Part shown: one piece after another, positions 1-10,948 of the stretch
How the letters are laid out: every line of letters begins with the position of its first letter
Numbering within the stretch: the first letter of the stretch is position 1
Assembly: GCF_037479095.1 (NCBI RefSeq)
Contig: NZ_JBBGZW010000001.1
Span: 992,001-1,056,000 of the forward strand
DNA length: 64,000 bases
Source of the DNA: Pantoea nemavictus
GTDB taxonomy: Bacteria > Pseudomonadota > Gammaproteobacteria > Enterobacterales > Enterobacteriaceae
Reading direction: 5' to 3'
Made by a program: the position numbers and the translations under genes
The notes under the pieces: model-generated
Told to the model about the DNA's origin: nothing
What the model saw: only the letters and a program-made list of their open reading frames with translations
The model's database searches: none

Positions 1-1080
<1,080 letters not shown>

Positions 1081-1204
1081 TACGCGTCATACTTCGCACC
1101 ACAGCTGCGTTGACTGCGCCCACTCTTCCCAGTCACATAGTGAACTATGCTCCTGGGTCGAGCGGGCTTGTCGCCTTGCTGCAGCACGAATTATTTAGCG
1201 TATT
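1081..1204. repeat. ERIC (intergenic repeat unit) element
   Basis: The ~124 bp directly after the nrdF stop match the ERIC/IRU layout. A central inverted repeat spans about 1119-1163, with CCCAGTCACATAG facing CTATGCTCCTGGG. The outer arms are complementary in stretches (ATACTTCG...CAGC against GCTGCAGCACGAAT..TAGCGTAT). Length is close to the usual 127 bp. Transcribed from nrdF it would fold into a long 3' hairpin, so it may affect stability or termination of nrdEF mRNA; that effect is inferred. Confidence 0.8.
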
Positions 1205-1439
1205 AATCCGGTGATGATTATTTTTTAAACCAATTTTATTTCCGCTCATTTTAGTCATTTATTTCACTTATATTTCTTCATTTCGAATTGATTTTCGGCC
1301 ACTTTGTACCAGAAACAGACCGAAACACGCCTAAATTCAATTATCAAACGCAAAAAATTAATCCACGCGCATCCCTTGTGAGCACTGGAGATTTTAGCTA
1401 TTCGTGCAGGCGCGCATCGGCGAATATCGCCATTCAGGG

Positions 1440-1467
1440 TTGTCAGATAATTTCACTATGCTAGGGT
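1440..1467 (+). promoter_or_regulatory. Putative sigma-70 promoter of proVWX
   Basis: A -35 TTGTCA (1440-1445), a 16 bp spacer and a -10 TAGGGT (1462-1467) lie ~72 bp upstream of proV. The unusual TAGGGT -10 is the one I remember for the E. coli proU P2 promoter. The AT-rich flanks would suit the H-NS silencing known for proU. Osmotic regulation is inferred from the family. Confidence 0.6.
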
Positions 1468-1539
1468 ATAGGGCGCTTAAATTTAATCAGGACCACAACA
1501 AGAAATAGTTAAACATTTAACCGGGAAATTAATTACTGC

Positions 1540-2730
1540 ATGGCAATTAAACTCGAAGTAAAGAATTTATATAAAGTATTTGGGGATAATCCCGAAAAGG
1601 CATTTAAGCTGATTGATAAAGGCGAAAGCAAAGAGAGTATTCTGGCGAAAACCGGTCTCTCTGTCGGCGTCAAAAATGCCAGTCTGGCCATTGAAGAAGG
1701 CGAGATCTTCGTCATCATGGGGCTTTCAGGTTCAGGTAAGTCCACCATGGTTCGCCTTCTCAATCGTCTGATCGAGCCCACCCGCGGCCAGGTAATCATA
1801 GACGGTGTCGATATTGCTAAAATATCGGATTCAGAACTGCGTGACGTCCGCAGAAATAAGATCAGCATGGTATTTCAATCCTTCGCGTTAATGCCGCATA
1901 TGACGGTACTAAATAATGCCGCCTTTGGCATGGAATTAGCCAACGTGCCGTTGCAGGAGCGCCAGGAAAAAGCGCTGGAAGCGCTGCGTCAGGTTGGCCT
2001 GGATAATTATGCCCACTCCTATCCGGATGAACTTTCTGGCGGTATGCGTCAGCGCGTTGGATTAGCCCGCGCGTTGGCTATTAATCCCGATATTTTACTG
2101 ATGGATGAAGCCTTCTCAGCACTCGATCCGCTGATTCGTACTGAAATGCAGGATGAGTTGGTAAAACTGCAGGCTAAGCATCAGCGTACCATCGTATTTA
2201 TTTCTCATGACCTCGATGAAGCGATGCGCATTGGCGATCGCATTGCCATTATGCAAGGCGGCGAAGTCGTACAGGTCGGCACGCCGGATGAAATCCTTAA
2301 TAATCCCGCCAACGATTATGTACGCACCTTCTTCCGTGGCGTCGATATCAGCCATGTATTTAGCGCCAAAGATATTGCCCGTCGCAGTGCGGGCTCCCTG
2401 ATTCGCAAAGCCGCCGGTTTTGGTCCGCGATCGGCCATCAAGCTGTTGCAGGATGAAGATCGTGAATATGGCTATGTGCTGGAGAAACAGAAATTTGTCG
2501 GCGTGGTGTCCACCGATTCGCTGAAAGCTGCGCTGGCAGCCGGTGAAGGGCTGGATAGCGCGCTGCTGGAGACGCCGTTAGCGGTTCCTGCCGATACCTC
2601 GCTGAACGATCTGCTCTCCCATGTGGCACAAGCGCCCTGCGCCGTGCCGGTGGTCAGTGAAGAGAATCAGTACGTCGGTATCATTTCGAAAAGCATGCTG
2701 TTGCGCGCTTTAGATCGTGAAGGAGCCTAA
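1540..2730 (+). CDS. proV: Glycine betaine/proline ABC importer ATPase ProV
   Basis: This is the ATP-hydrolysing subunit of the ProU importer, which takes up glycine betaine and proline betaine during osmotic upshift. At 396 residues it is about the E. coli length. Walker A is GLSGSGKST (61-69). The ABC signature LSGGMRQR and Walker [13 protein letters not shown] follow in order, then a C-terminal CBS pair (~280-396) that senses ionic strength in this family. The ATG has only a weak, distant GGGA upstream, so initiation may be inefficient. proW starts two bases after the stop, so proVWX is one operon. Confidence 0.97.
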   Translation: MAIKLEVKNLYKVFGDNPEKAFKLIDKGESKESILAKTGLSVGVKNASLAIEEGEIFVIMGLSGSGKSTMVRLLNRLIEPTRGQVIIDGVDIAKISDSELRDVRRNKISMVFQSFALMPHMTVLNNAAFGMELANVPLQERQEKALEALRQVGLDNYAHSYPDELSGGMRQRVGLARALAINPDILLMDEAFSALDPLIRTEMQDELVKLQAKHQRTIVFISHDLDEAMRIGDRIAIMQGGEVVQVGTPDEILNNPANDYVRTFFRGVDISHVFSAKDIARRSAGSLIRKAAGFGPRSAIKLLQDEDREYGYVLEKQKFVGVVSTDSLKAALAAGEGLDSALLETPLAVPADTSLNDLLSHVAQAPCAVPVVSEENQYVGIISKSMLLRALDREGA

Positions 2731-2732
2731 TC

Positions 2733-3917
2733 ATGAGTGAACAAACATCTAATCCGTGGGAAAGTGCCAGCCAAACTACCCAGCAACCGGCCACCTCCGA
2801 TACCAGTGCCGCCGCCAGCAGCAGCGATCCCTGGGCAAGCGGCAGTGCTGCACCGGCTGATAGCGGTTCGGCTAGCGGCTCGGCCGATGCGTGGGGCGAT
2901 CCCTCCGCGGCCAGCAGCGGTGGCCATGATGCCGCCAGCAATGCCGCCAGCAGCAGTGACTGGCTCAGCAGCGCACCCGCTCCCGCACCTGAGCATTTCA
3001 ACATCATGGACCCGTTCCATAAAACCTGGATTCCGCTCGACAGCTGGGTGACCGAAGGCATCGATTGGGTGGTGAGCCATTTCCGTCCGGTATTCCAGGG
3101 CATTCGTGTGCCGGTGGATTACATCCTCAGCGCCTTTCAGCAGTTACTGCTCGGCATGCCTGCGCCGGTGGCAATTGTGGTGTTTGCGCTGATTGCCTGG
3201 CAAATTGCCAGTCCAGCGATGGGGATTGCTACGCTGATCTCATTGATTGCGATTGGCGCGATTGGTGCCTGGTCGCAGGCGATGGTGACGCTGGCATTGG
3301 TGCTTACCGCCCTGTTCTTCTGCATTGTGATCGGCTTGCCGCTCGGCATCTGGCTGGCGCGCAGCGAACGTGCCGCACGCATTATCCGTCCGCTGTTGGA
3401 TGCGATGCAGACCACACCGGCCTTCGTTTATCTGGTGCCGATCGTGATGCTGTTTGGTATTGGCAACGTACCGGGCGTAGTGGTGACCATCATCTTTGCG
3501 CTGCCGCCGATTGTGCGTTTGACCATTCTCGGCATCAAGCAGGTGCCTGCTGATCTGATCGAAGCAAGTGAATCCTTCGGTGCCAGCCCGCGTCAGATGC
3601 TGTTTAAAGTGCAGCTGCCGTTGGCAATGCCGACCATCATGGCCGGCGTAAACCAGACGCTGATGCTGGCACTGTCGATGGTGGTGATCGCTTCAATGAT
3701 TGCCGTTGGTGGCCTCGGCCAGATGGTACTGCGCGGTATTGGTCGCCTCGATATGGGGCTCGCCACCGTGGGCGGCGTAGGCATTGTCATCCTCGCCATC
3801 ATCCTCGATCGCCTGACGCAGTCGATGGGCCGCGACAGCCGCAGCCGTGGCAGCCGCCACTGGTACAGCACGGGCCCGCTGGGTCTACTGCTCCGCCCTT
3901 TCAGTAAAAAAGCCTGA
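2733..3917 (+). CDS. proW: Glycine betaine/proline ABC importer permease ProW
   Basis: ProW is the inner-membrane permease of the ProU transporter. At 394 residues it is about 40 longer than E. coli ProW (354). The excess lies in the first ~95 residues, a cytoplasmic stretch rich in Ser, Ala, Gly and Asp with recurring Asp-Pro-Trp or Asp-Ala-Trp units. The conserved part starts around [18 protein letters not shown]. Several hydrophobic membrane helices follow, with the permease coupling motif near [20 protein letters not shown]. Start ATG has GAAGGAG about 8 bases upstream, inside the end of proV. Confidence 0.97.
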   Translation: MSEQTSNPWESASQTTQQPATSDTSAAASSSDPWASGSAAPADSGSASGSADAWGDPSAASSGGHDAASNAASSSDWLSSAPAPAPEHFNIMDPFHKTWIPLDSWVTEGIDWVVSHFRPVFQGIRVPVDYILSAFQQLLLGMPAPVAIVVFALIAWQIASPAMGIATLISLIAIGAIGAWSQAMVTLALVLTALFFCIVIGLPLGIWLARSERAARIIRPLLDAMQTTPAFVYLVPIVMLFGIGNVPGVVVTIIFALPPIVRLTILGIKQVPADLIEASESFGASPRQMLFKVQLPLAMPTIMAGVNQTLMLALSMVVIASMIAVGGLGQMVLRGIGRLDMGLATVGGVGIVILAIILDRLTQSMGRDSRSRGSRHWYSTGPLGLLLRPFSKKA

Positions 3918-3980
3918 TTTTAATGAGCGGTCCGCTGGGGCCGCTCGTCTCCGACGTAACACGTAAAATAAGGAATGACT

Positions 3981-4976
3981 ATGCGCAAGACAGCTCTAAT
4001 TGCTGCCGTCCTGACGACGTTCGCCGCGACGCACGTGTCCGCCGCCGACCTGCCCGGTAAAGGCATCACCGTTAAACCGACTCAGAGCACCATTTCTGAA
4101 GAGACCTTCCAGACGCTGCTGGTGAGCCGCGCGCTGGAGAAACTCGGCTATACCGTCGAGAAGCCAAGCGAGATTGATTACAACGTGGCGTACACCACCA
4201 TCGCTGCTGGCGATGCCACTTTTATTGCCACCAACTGGAAACCGCTGCACGACGACATGTATAAAGCAGCGGGCGGCGATGCGAAATTTTATCGCCAGGG
4301 CACCTACGTCGGTGGCGCCGCACAGGGTTATCTCATTGATAAGAAAACCGCTGAGCAATATCACATCACCAATATCGAGCAGTTGAAAGATCCGAAGATC
4401 GCCAAACTGTTTGATACCAATGGCGATGGTAAAGCCGATTTGACCGGCTGTACGCCAGGCTGGGGCTGTGAAGCGGTGATTAACCATCAGATTGATGCTT
4501 ATAAGCTGAGCAACACCGTAGAGCATAATCAGGGCAACTACTCGGCGATGATCGCCGATACCATCACACGCTTTAAGCAGGGCAAACCGGTGTTCTATTA
4601 CACCTGGACGCCTTATTGGGTGAGCGACGTGCTGAAGCCGGGTAAAGATGTGGTGTGGCTGCAGGTGCCGTTCTCTTCTCTGCCAGGCGAGCAGAGCAAA
4701 GTTGATACCAAGCTGGCAAATGGCGCCAACTACGGCTTCCCGGTGAACACCATGCATATCGTGGCGAACAAAGCCTGGACCGAGAAGAACCCGGCCGCGG
4801 CGAAGCTGTTTGCTGAGATGAAGCTGCCCATTGGTGATATCAACGCCGAAAACGCGGCGATGCATGCCGGTCATGCTTCTGAAGCCGACATCAATGGACA
4901 CGTCGACGGCTGGATTAAAGGTCATCAGGCGGAATTTGATAAATGGATTCAGGACGCATTAGCGGCAGCTAAGTAA
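3981..4976 (+). CDS. proX: Glycine betaine/proline-binding periplasmic protein ProX
   Basis: ProX binds glycine betaine in the periplasm and delivers it to ProVW. The 331-residue protein starts with a Sec signal peptide (MRKTALIAA...THVSAA) and continues with the mature start [10 protein letters not shown]. The [16 protein letters not shown] (disulphide) and YYTWTPYWV segments are family hallmarks carrying the Trp cage for the quaternary amine. ATG 3981 is chosen over ATG 3975 because AAGGA (3970-3974) directly abuts the earlier ATG but is correctly spaced (6 bases) from the later one. A terminator follows at 5004. Confidence 0.97.
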   Translation: MRKTALIAAVLTTFAATHVSAADLPGKGITVKPTQSTISEETFQTLLVSRALEKLGYTVEKPSEIDYNVAYTTIAAGDATFIATNWKPLHDDMYKAAGGDAKFYRQGTYVGGAAQGYLIDKKTAEQYHITNIEQLKDPKIAKLFDTNGDGKADLTGCTPGWGCEAVINHQIDAYKLSNTVEHNQGNYSAMIADTITRFKQGKPVFYYTWTPYWVSDVLKPGKDVVWLQVPFSSLPGEQSKVDTKLANGANYGFPVNTMHIVANKAWTEKNPAAAKLFAEMKLPIGDINAENAAMHAGHASEADINGHVDGWIKGHQAEFDKWIQDALAAAK

Positions 4977-5003
4977 CCGCATTACATTAGCGTTAGTATT
5001 GTA

Positions 5004-5029
5004 GCGGCGCGATTTATCGCGCCGTTTTT
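5004..5029 (+). terminator. Rho-independent terminator of proVWX
   Basis: GGCGCGA-TTTA-TCGCGCC stem-loop followed by GTTTTTC, 30 bases after the proX stop. Confidence 0.85.
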
Positions 5030-5694
5030 CATCCTACCCATGGCACCCTGGCCACAAGCGCATGAGATTGCACCGCTACAGCAGGTTCCTGACTCGCCCT
5101 TTCCTTCCCTTGAATAACCTCTCGATAAGCGAAGCGTGCGCTATAGCGTACTGGTACGTCCTGTTAATTAACACACCAATGAAATAATTTTTTGGGTTAT
5201 TATTACCCTCAAATGATTATCTCTCTCATCCTCACGCTCTGAATGCTTCCCGTTTGGCGATCGAATTCCATCATTATGGCTGGTATTCCTATGGCGCGAG
5301 CGTTGTTAAGATAATGTTAATCAAAGCATTGATTTACTTAGGCAAGATGCGCTGTAAAAGTGTTTAGAAATCGTAAAGGTCAGGCCAAACTGGTGAGCAA
5401 TACTGTTCATTGATGATTGGCTTTGTTATGGTTAGCAGCGCAGTTATTCACCAGAGTTATTTTTTCTCGCGAAATTATTTATCTGTAAAAAGGTTTCCCG
5501 GGATGAATTGATGGCATCGGCCGCGCAGGTTTTCAGGCGGAATGTCAGGGCGAAATGCCCAGGGTTAAGGAACAACCTGGAATGTCAGATGTTGACAATG
5601 TGATCGTGCGAACAATCACCTGCGGAAAATATGACTACGCTTTATCTGTCACCATCATTACTATACCAGTTGCAACTAAGAGGTTTTTTTAAAA
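5030..5694. other. Gene-free 665 bp spacer between proX and mprA
   Basis: No open frame with family features, tRNA or clear repeat is visible here. E. coli has the ygaXYZ genes at this place and they are absent. The stretch is AT-rich, with a small hairpin GGGTTATTATTACCC (5194-5208). A TTGACA at 5592-5597 lacks a convincing -10 at 17 bp. The mprA promoter and its MprA operator must lie in the last ~100 bp, but I cannot place them with confidence. Confidence 0.5.
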
Positions 5695-6225
5695 ATGGAA
5701 AGTTCGTTTACTCCCATTGAACAGATGCTAAACATCCGTGCTAACCGCCATAAAGATTTTCCGCTGCAGGAGATCATTCTGACCCGCCTGTGCATGCACA
5801 TGCAGGGAAAACTGCTGGATAATCGCAACAAAATGTTGAAGGCGCAGGGAATTAACGAGACCTTATTCATGGCGCTGATCACCCTTGATGCCCAGGAAAA
5901 TCAGAGCATCCAGCCATCAGAATTGAGTTCTGCATTGGGCTCCTCACGCACTAACGCAACGCGTATCGCCGATGAGCTGGAGAAGCGCGGCTGGATTGAA
6001 CGCCGTGAAAGCGAGAACGATCGCCGCTGCCTGCATCTGCACCTGACTGAAAAAGGCAACGAATTCTTGCGCCAGCTGCTGCCACCACAGCATCAGAGCC
6101 TGCAATATTTGTGGTCTTCGCTCTCCACTAATGAGCAGGATCAGCTGGAAACCATCACCCGTAAGTTACTTAACCGTCTCGATAAAATGGACGAAGATCA
6201 GGTTATCGCCTCTCTGTCACGTTAA
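5695..6225 (+). CDS. mprA: MarR-family repressor of the emr operon
   Basis: MprA (EmrR) represses the emrAB efflux genes and its own gene, and is released when it binds uncouplers, nalidixic acid or salicylate-like ligands. The 176-residue length equals E. coli MprA. The winged helix spans ~55-130 with recognition-helix region [22 protein letters not shown] and the MarR wing [23 protein letters not shown] lies ~11 bases before the ATG. emrA and emrB follow on the same strand, matching the E. coli emrRAB operon. Confidence 0.96.
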   Translation: MESSFTPIEQMLNIRANRHKDFPLQEIILTRLCMHMQGKLLDNRNKMLKAQGINETLFMALITLDAQENQSIQPSELSSALGSSRTNATRIADELEKRGWIERRESENDRRCLHLHLTEKGNEFLRQLLPPQHQSLQYLWSSLSTNEQDQLETITRKLLNRLDKMDEDQVIASLSR

Positions 6226-6373
6226 TAGCAAGAAGTGCGACACAATCACCTTCCGAAATCGCTATTTTAATCCCCTTTTATCCGGCCAGCGCTTAAGCGC
6301 TGGCTTTTTCGACTCGGGCAACCGTGTTGATGGATCAACACATCCCGACTAAATGGAAAACGTGGAGAACAAC

Positions 6374-7546
6374 ATGAGTGCGACAGCGGAAGCTCAAAGC
6401 CCGCAACAGCCAGCAAATAAAAAGAAGAAGCGCAAAGGTGTGCTGATCCTGCTGGCTATCGTGTTTGTCATTATTGGTGTTTCGTATCTGGCTTACTGGT
6501 ATTTGGTGCTGCGCCACTTCCAGGAAACCGATGATGCGTATGTGGCGGGTAACCAGGTGCAGGTGATGGCACAGGTTTCTGGCAGCGTAAATAAAGTTTG
6601 GTTTGATAATACTGACAGGGTCAAAAAAGGTGACGTGTTGGTTTCGCTTGATAAAACCGATGCGCAGCAGGCGTTTGAAAAAGCGCAGACCGCATTGGCC
6701 ACCAGCGTGCGTCAAACCCACCAGCTGATGATCAATGGTAAGCAGTATCAAGCCACGATCAAGCTGCAGCAAACCGCGCTGGATCAGGCTGAAGCTGACC
6801 TGAAACGCCGCGAGCCGCTGGGTGCCTCAAACCTGATTGGCCGCGAAGAGCTGCAACACTCGCGTGATGCCGTCGCCACCGCGAAAGCACAGTTGGATGT
6901 CGCCGTTCAGCAATACAATGCTAATCAGGCGATGATTCTCAACACCTCGCTGGAAAATCAGCCTGCGGTACAACAGAGCGCAGCTGAACTACGTGATGCC
7001 TGGCTGGCGCTACAGCGCACCGACATCCGTAGCCCGATTGATGGCTTTATTTCACGTCGTAGCGTTCAGGTGGGGTCACAAATTTCCACCACCACACCGC
7101 TGCTGGCGGTGGTTCCGGCCACCAACCTTTGGATTGATGCCAACTTCAAAGAGACTCAGCTTTCTGGCGTACGTATCGGTCAATCCGCCACGGTGGTAAG
7201 TGATATTTACGGGGATGACGTGGAGTATCACGGCAAAGTGGTTGGACTGGATATGGGTACAGGTAGCGCCTTCTCGCTGCTGCCAGCACAGAACGCCACC
7301 GGTAACTGGATCAAAGTAGTGCAGCGTCTGCCAGTGCGTATCGAACTGGATCCGAAACAGGTTGCCGAGCATCCGCTGCGTATCGGCCTCTCCACGCTGG
7401 TGAAAGTTGATACGCAGAACAAAGAGGGGGCAACGCTGGCGAGTGTGGTGCGTCCGCAGGCCGCCTACGAAAGTAATGCGTTGGCAATCGACCTTGCGCC
7501 GGTTAACCAGCTGATTACTGACATCGTTCGTGCCAACGCTGACTAA
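6374..7546 (+). CDS. emrA: Multidrug efflux membrane fusion protein EmrA
   Basis: EmrA is the periplasmic adaptor that links the inner-membrane pump EmrB to an outer-membrane channel (TolC in E. coli). It has 390 residues, the E. coli length. A Lys-rich cytoplasmic N-terminus leads into one membrane helix (~25-47), then the HlyD-type barrel start (ETDDAYVAGNQVQVMAQVSGSV), a coiled-coil hairpin (~90-200) and the second half of the lipoyl domain. ATG 6374 is chosen because GGAG (6364-6367) sits 6 bases upstream and the protein then begins MSATAE as in the family. An in-frame ATG at 6353 would add seven atypical residues. Confidence 0.96.
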   Translation: MSATAEAQSPQQPANKKKKRKGVLILLAIVFVIIGVSYLAYWYLVLRHFQETDDAYVAGNQVQVMAQVSGSVNKVWFDNTDRVKKGDVLVSLDKTDAQQAFEKAQTALATSVRQTHQLMINGKQYQATIKLQQTALDQAEADLKRREPLGASNLIGREELQHSRDAVATAKAQLDVAVQQYNANQAMILNTSLENQPAVQQSAAELRDAWLALQRTDIRSPIDGFISRRSVQVGSQISTTTPLLAVVPATNLWIDANFKETQLSGVRIGQSATVVSDIYGDDVEYHGKVVGLDMGTGSAFSLLPAQNATGNWIKVVQRLPVRIELDPKQVAEHPLRIGLSTLVKVDTQNKEGATLASVVRPQAAYESNALAIDLAPVNQLITDIVRANAD

Positions 7547-7563
7547 CGCCGCGGGAGGCTGTT

Positions 7564-9099
7564 GTGGCACAAAAACCGCTTGAAGGTGCGCCGTTAGTCC
7601 TAATGACCATCGCCCTGTCGCTGGCGACGTTTATGCAGGTACTCGACTCCACCATCGCTAATGTGGCGATTCCGACCATCGCCGGTAACCTCGGTGCCTC
7701 GAACTCACAAGGCACGTGGGTGATTACCTCTTTCGGGGTGGCGAATGCCATCTCGATCCCCATCACCGGCTGGCTGGCGAAACGCATCGGTGAAGTTAAG
7801 CTGTTTACCTGGTCGACCATCCTGTTTGTGCTGGCGTCCTGGGCTTGCGGCATGTCCGAAAGCCTGGAGATGCTGATCTTCTTCCGCGTCATTCAGGGTG
7901 TGGTCGCAGGTCCGTTGATTCCGCTGTCGCAGAGTTTGTTGCTCAATAACTATCCACCGGCAAAGCGCAGTGTGGCGCTGTCGCTATGGGCGATGACGGT
8001 GATCGTGGCGCCGATCTGCGGTCCGATTCTCGGCGGCTGGATCAGCGATAACTATCACTGGGGCTGGATCTTCTTTATCAACGTACCCATTGGTTTGGTG
8101 GTGGTGTTACTGACGCTGCAAACTTTGCGCGGACGTGAGACCAAAACCGAGATCCGTCCGATCGATATGGTCGGCCTGGTGCTGCTGGTGGTCGGGATTG
8201 GCTCGCTGCAGGTGATGCTCGATCGCGGTAAAGAACTTGACTGGTTCAGCTCCACCGAAATCATTGTGCTCATGGTGGTCGCCGTAGTGGCGCTACTGGT
8301 GCTGCTGGTATGGGAGCTGACCGACGATCACCCGATAGTCGATTTGTCGCTGTTCAAGATGCGCAACTTCACCATTGGCTGTTTGTCGATAAGTCTGGCG
8401 TATATGCTCTACTTCGGCTCGATAGTATTACTGCCGCAGCTGTTGCAGGAGGTATATGGCTACACCGCCACCTGGGCCGGATTGGCGTCAGCGCCGGTAG
8501 GTATTCTGCCGGTAATCCTGTCGCCGATTATTGGTCGCTTCGCACATAAGCTGGACATGCGTAAGCTGGTGACCTTCAGCTTTATCATGTATGCCGTCTG
8601 TTTCTACTGGCGCGCCTACACGTTTGAGCCGGGCATGGATTTTGGCGCATCGGCGTGGCCGCAGTTTATTCAGGGCTTTGCGGTGGCGTGCTTCTTTATG
8701 CCATTGACCACCATTACGCTGTCGGGCTTACCGCCGGAGCGCATGGCGGCAGCATCAAGCCTGTCGAACTTCGTACGAACGCTGGCCGGTTCTATCGGCA
8801 CCTCGATCACCACCACCATGTGGAGTAATCGGGAATCGATGCATCATAGCTATTTGTCGGAGTCGGTGAATCCGTACAACGTCAATTCACAGCAGATGTA
8901 CGACCAACTGGAAAGCATGGGGATGACCCAGCAGCAGGCATCGGCGTATATCGCACAGCAAATTACCAATCAGGGGCTGATTATCTCGGCGAATGAGATC
9001 TTCTGGGCGTCGGCGGGTGTGTTCTTGATCTTGCTGGTGCTGGTGTGGTTTGCGCGTCCCCCCTTCGGTGCCGGCAGTGGCGGCGGCGGTGCGCACTAA
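7564..9099 (+). CDS. emrB: Multidrug efflux MFS transporter EmrB
   Basis: EmrB is the proton-driven inner-membrane pump (DHA2 family, 14 membrane helices) of the EmrAB system, exporting uncouplers and hydrophobic drugs. The 511-residue length fits E. coli (512). Motif D1-like LDSTIANVAIPTIAGNLG lies near residue 25 and the antiporter motif C region near GPILGGWISDNYHWGWIFFINVPIG. It starts with GTG, preceded by GGGAGG (7553-7558), 17 bases after emrA. The tail ends in a short Gly-rich run (GAGSGGGGAH). Confidence 0.96.
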   Translation: MAQKPLEGAPLVLMTIALSLATFMQVLDSTIANVAIPTIAGNLGASNSQGTWVITSFGVANAISIPITGWLAKRIGEVKLFTWSTILFVLASWACGMSESLEMLIFFRVIQGVVAGPLIPLSQSLLLNNYPPAKRSVALSLWAMTVIVAPICGPILGGWISDNYHWGWIFFINVPIGLVVVLLTLQTLRGRETKTEIRPIDMVGLVLLVVGIGSLQVMLDRGKELDWFSSTEIIVLMVVAVVALLVLLVWELTDDHPIVDLSLFKMRNFTIGCLSISLAYMLYFGSIVLLPQLLQEVYGYTATWAGLASAPVGILPVILSPIIGRFAHKLDMRKLVTFSFIMYAVCFYWRAYTFEPGMDFGASAWPQFIQGFAVACFFMPLTTITLSGLPPERMAAASSLSNFVRTLAGSIGTSITTTMWSNRESMHHSYLSESVNPYNVNSQQMYDQLESMGMTQQQASAYIAQQITNQGLIISANEIFWASAGVFLILLVLVWFARPPFGAGSGGGGAH

Positions 9100-9108
9100 G
9101 CGATAAAA

Positions 9109-9137
9109 CAAAAACGGGCCTTGCGGCCCGTTTTTTT
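9109..9137. terminator. Bidirectional terminator between emrB and yfiF
   Basis: ACGGGCC-TTGC-GGCCCGT stem with a run of A on the left and T on the right, so it can stop transcripts from both converging genes. The yfiF stop codon (9136-9138) overlaps its T-tract. Confidence 0.88.
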
Positions 9138-10278
9138 ATGCGTTCTGACGCCACCATTCGGCGAGCAGAATACCGGTTGCCACTGACACGTTGAGGCTTT
9201 CAACGTTGCCAGTACCGCCGATTGACAGGCTGAGATCACCCTGCTGGAAAGCGCTGTCGGACAGACCTTCACTCTCCTGGCCTAATACCAGCACCATTTT
9301 AGCCGGCAGTTCAGCTTTCGCTAATGGCGTACCTTCGTGACTGGAGGTGGTAACGATGGTGTAACCTGCTTTACGGAACGCTTCCAGGCCATCAGCAAAG
9401 CTTTCGCCGCTGATCGCCTGTACGTGCTCAGCGCCACCTTCGGCGGTACGAACTGCCGCACCCGATTCCAGCAGCGAAGCATCATTCACCAGCAAACCTT
9501 TCACACCGAAGTGCGCGCAGCTACGCATAATGCCGCCGAGGTTGTGCGGGTTGCTGACATCTTCCAGTGCCAGCACGCAATCTTTGGTCGATGCCTTTGT
9601 CAGCCACTCAGTAACCGGCATGCCCATACGTTTTTTAATGATGAAGCACACCCCGCCGTGGTGTTCAGTACCTGAAGCTTTCGTCAGCTCGGCATCTTCC
9701 ACTACGTGATAGGCTTTACGGTTGGCCGCCAGCCAACGCAGGGTTTCACGGAAACGCGGCGTTACGCTCTGCACAAACCAGGCGCGCACGATGCTTTCCG
9801 GACGGCTCAGGAACAGCGCCTGACACGCATTTTCACCGTATACGCGCGTCTCTTCCTGACGCTGACGGCGAATCTGCTCGGGATCGATTACCGGCTTGTT
9901 GCTGGCTGCGTCATCCAGCTGGCTGTCATCAGCCACGGGTGGACGTGAAACGGTACGCCACGGTGAATCACCGAAGCTGCGGCTGTCGCCACCACGATCG
10001 TCTCGCTGACCAAAGCTGCGGCCACGCTCACTGTTACGTGCATCACGCGGGGCAGAACCACGACCGCCCGCTTCGCTGCGTGCGCCACGCGGTGCGCCGC
10101 TACGGCCACCCTCTTCATTAGTACGTGCACTGCGAGGACCAGAACGACGATTATCTTCCTGGCGCGCAGCAGGACGGCCGCCTTTGCCGGTACGGGGATT
10201 AGGCTTTTGACCACCCTCCTCATCACGTACATACATCACTTTTACCTTGCCGCTTTTGCCTTTAAATTCGTCGTTCAT
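9136..10278 (-). CDS. yfiF: SpoU-family (TrmH-like) RNA methyltransferase YfiF
   Basis: This is a SPOUT-class RNA 2'-O-methyltransferase family protein whose substrate is not established in E. coli as far as I know. The C-terminal half holds the knot motifs: [30 protein letters not shown] and [13 protein letters not shown]. The substrate-binding domain lies around 135-215. Residues ~25-115 are a disordered Arg-Gly-rich stretch, longer than in E. coli (380 against 345 residues). The ATG at 10278 is used because GGAGG lies 6 bases upstream; ATG 10293 sits before that site. It is convergent with emrB. Confidence 0.92.
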   Translation of the reverse strand: MNDEFKGKSGKVKVMYVRDEEGGQKPNPRTGKGGRPAARQEDNRRSGPRSARTNEEGGRSGAPRGARSEAGGRGSAPRDARNSERGRSFGQRDDRGGDSRSFGDSPWRTVSRPPVADDSQLDDAASNKPVIDPEQIRRQRQEETRVYGENACQALFLSRPESIVRAWFVQSVTPRFRETLRWLAANRKAYHVVEDAELTKASGTEHHGGVCFIIKKRMGMPVTEWLTKASTKDCVLALEDVSNPHNLGGIMRSCAHFGVKGLLVNDASLLESGAAVRTAEGGAEHVQAISGESFADGLEAFRKAGYTIVTTSSHEGTPLAKAELPAKMVLVLGQESEGLSDSAFQQGDLSLSIGGTGNVESLNVSVATGILLAEWWRQNA

Positions 10279-10434
10279 CTGTTCCTCCAGCATTGAGAGC
10301 GCGAAGATTACCTGATGTGTCGGTGCTTAGCTATCAACTATTGAACCTATTGGGCAATCCAGATTGAGCATAGCACTCAACCTTTTCATAATGTCCGGCA
10401 ATCATCAGATTTACAGGTCCGGGTTGAGGTAAAT

Positions 10435-10854
10435 ATGAATACAGTCTGTGCCTCCTGTCAGGCAACCAATCGCGTGCCCGAGTCGCGTATTGCCGATGGA
10501 GCAAAATGTGGGCGTTGCGGCGGTGAGCTGTTTAACGGTGAAGTCGCCAACGCGACATCCGCCACGCTGGATAAATATCTGCAGGACGATCTGCCGGTAG
10601 TGATCGACTTCTGGGCACCGTGGTGCGGCCCGTGCGTAAACTTTGCGCCCGTATTTAAAGATGTCGCCGACGAGCGGCGCGGCAAGGTGCGTTTCGTGAA
10701 GGTAAACACGGAAGCGGAACCGGCGCTGAGCTCGCGTTTCCGCATTCGCAGCATTCCTACCATTATGCTGTTCAAGAACGGCGAGATGGTCGACATGCTG
10801 AATGGCGCCATGCCGAAAGCGCCGTTCAATGAATGGCTCGACGAATCGCTGTAA
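10435..10854 (+). CDS. trxC: Thioredoxin 2 (zinc-binding)
   Basis: TrxC is a cytoplasmic disulphide reductase, part of the OxyR-linked oxidative defence in E. coli. The 139-residue protein has the N-terminal zinc site (C5, C8, C25, C28) that marks thioredoxin 2, then a thioredoxin fold with the active site W63-C64-G-P-C67 and the cis-Pro segment SIPTIML. GGGTTGAGGT lies just upstream of the ATG. It is divergent from yfiF with ~156 bp between; I see no clear OxyR site. Confidence 0.97.
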   Translation: MNTVCASCQATNRVPESRIADGAKCGRCGGELFNGEVANATSATLDKYLQDDLPVVIDFWAPWCGPCVNFAPVFKDVADERRGKVRFVKVNTEAEPALSSRFRIRSIPTIMLFKNGEMVDMLNGAMPKAPFNEWLDESL

Positions 10855-10861
10855 ATCGCTG

Positions 10862-10893
10862 ATGGCCAGCCGCGTGCTGGCCTTCCTTATTAT
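10862..10893 (+). terminator. Probable terminator of trxC
   Basis: GGCCAGC-CGCGT-GCTGGCC hairpin followed by TTCCTTATTATT, directly after the trxC stop. The T-tract is interrupted. Confidence 0.65.
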
Positions 10894-10948
10894 TACCTTT
10901 CCCGGCTAATTCCATTACACTGACGTTTTTCCTCCTGCCAGCGAATCT

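Noticed and set aside
3996..4925. 309-codon minus-strand frame opposite proX
   Set aside because: It is a shadow of proX codon structure, with no family motif or ribosome site; proX on the other strand is certain.
5592..5620. mprA promoter with TTGACA
   Set aside because: No acceptable -10 at 16-18 bp, so it is noted only in the spacer entry.
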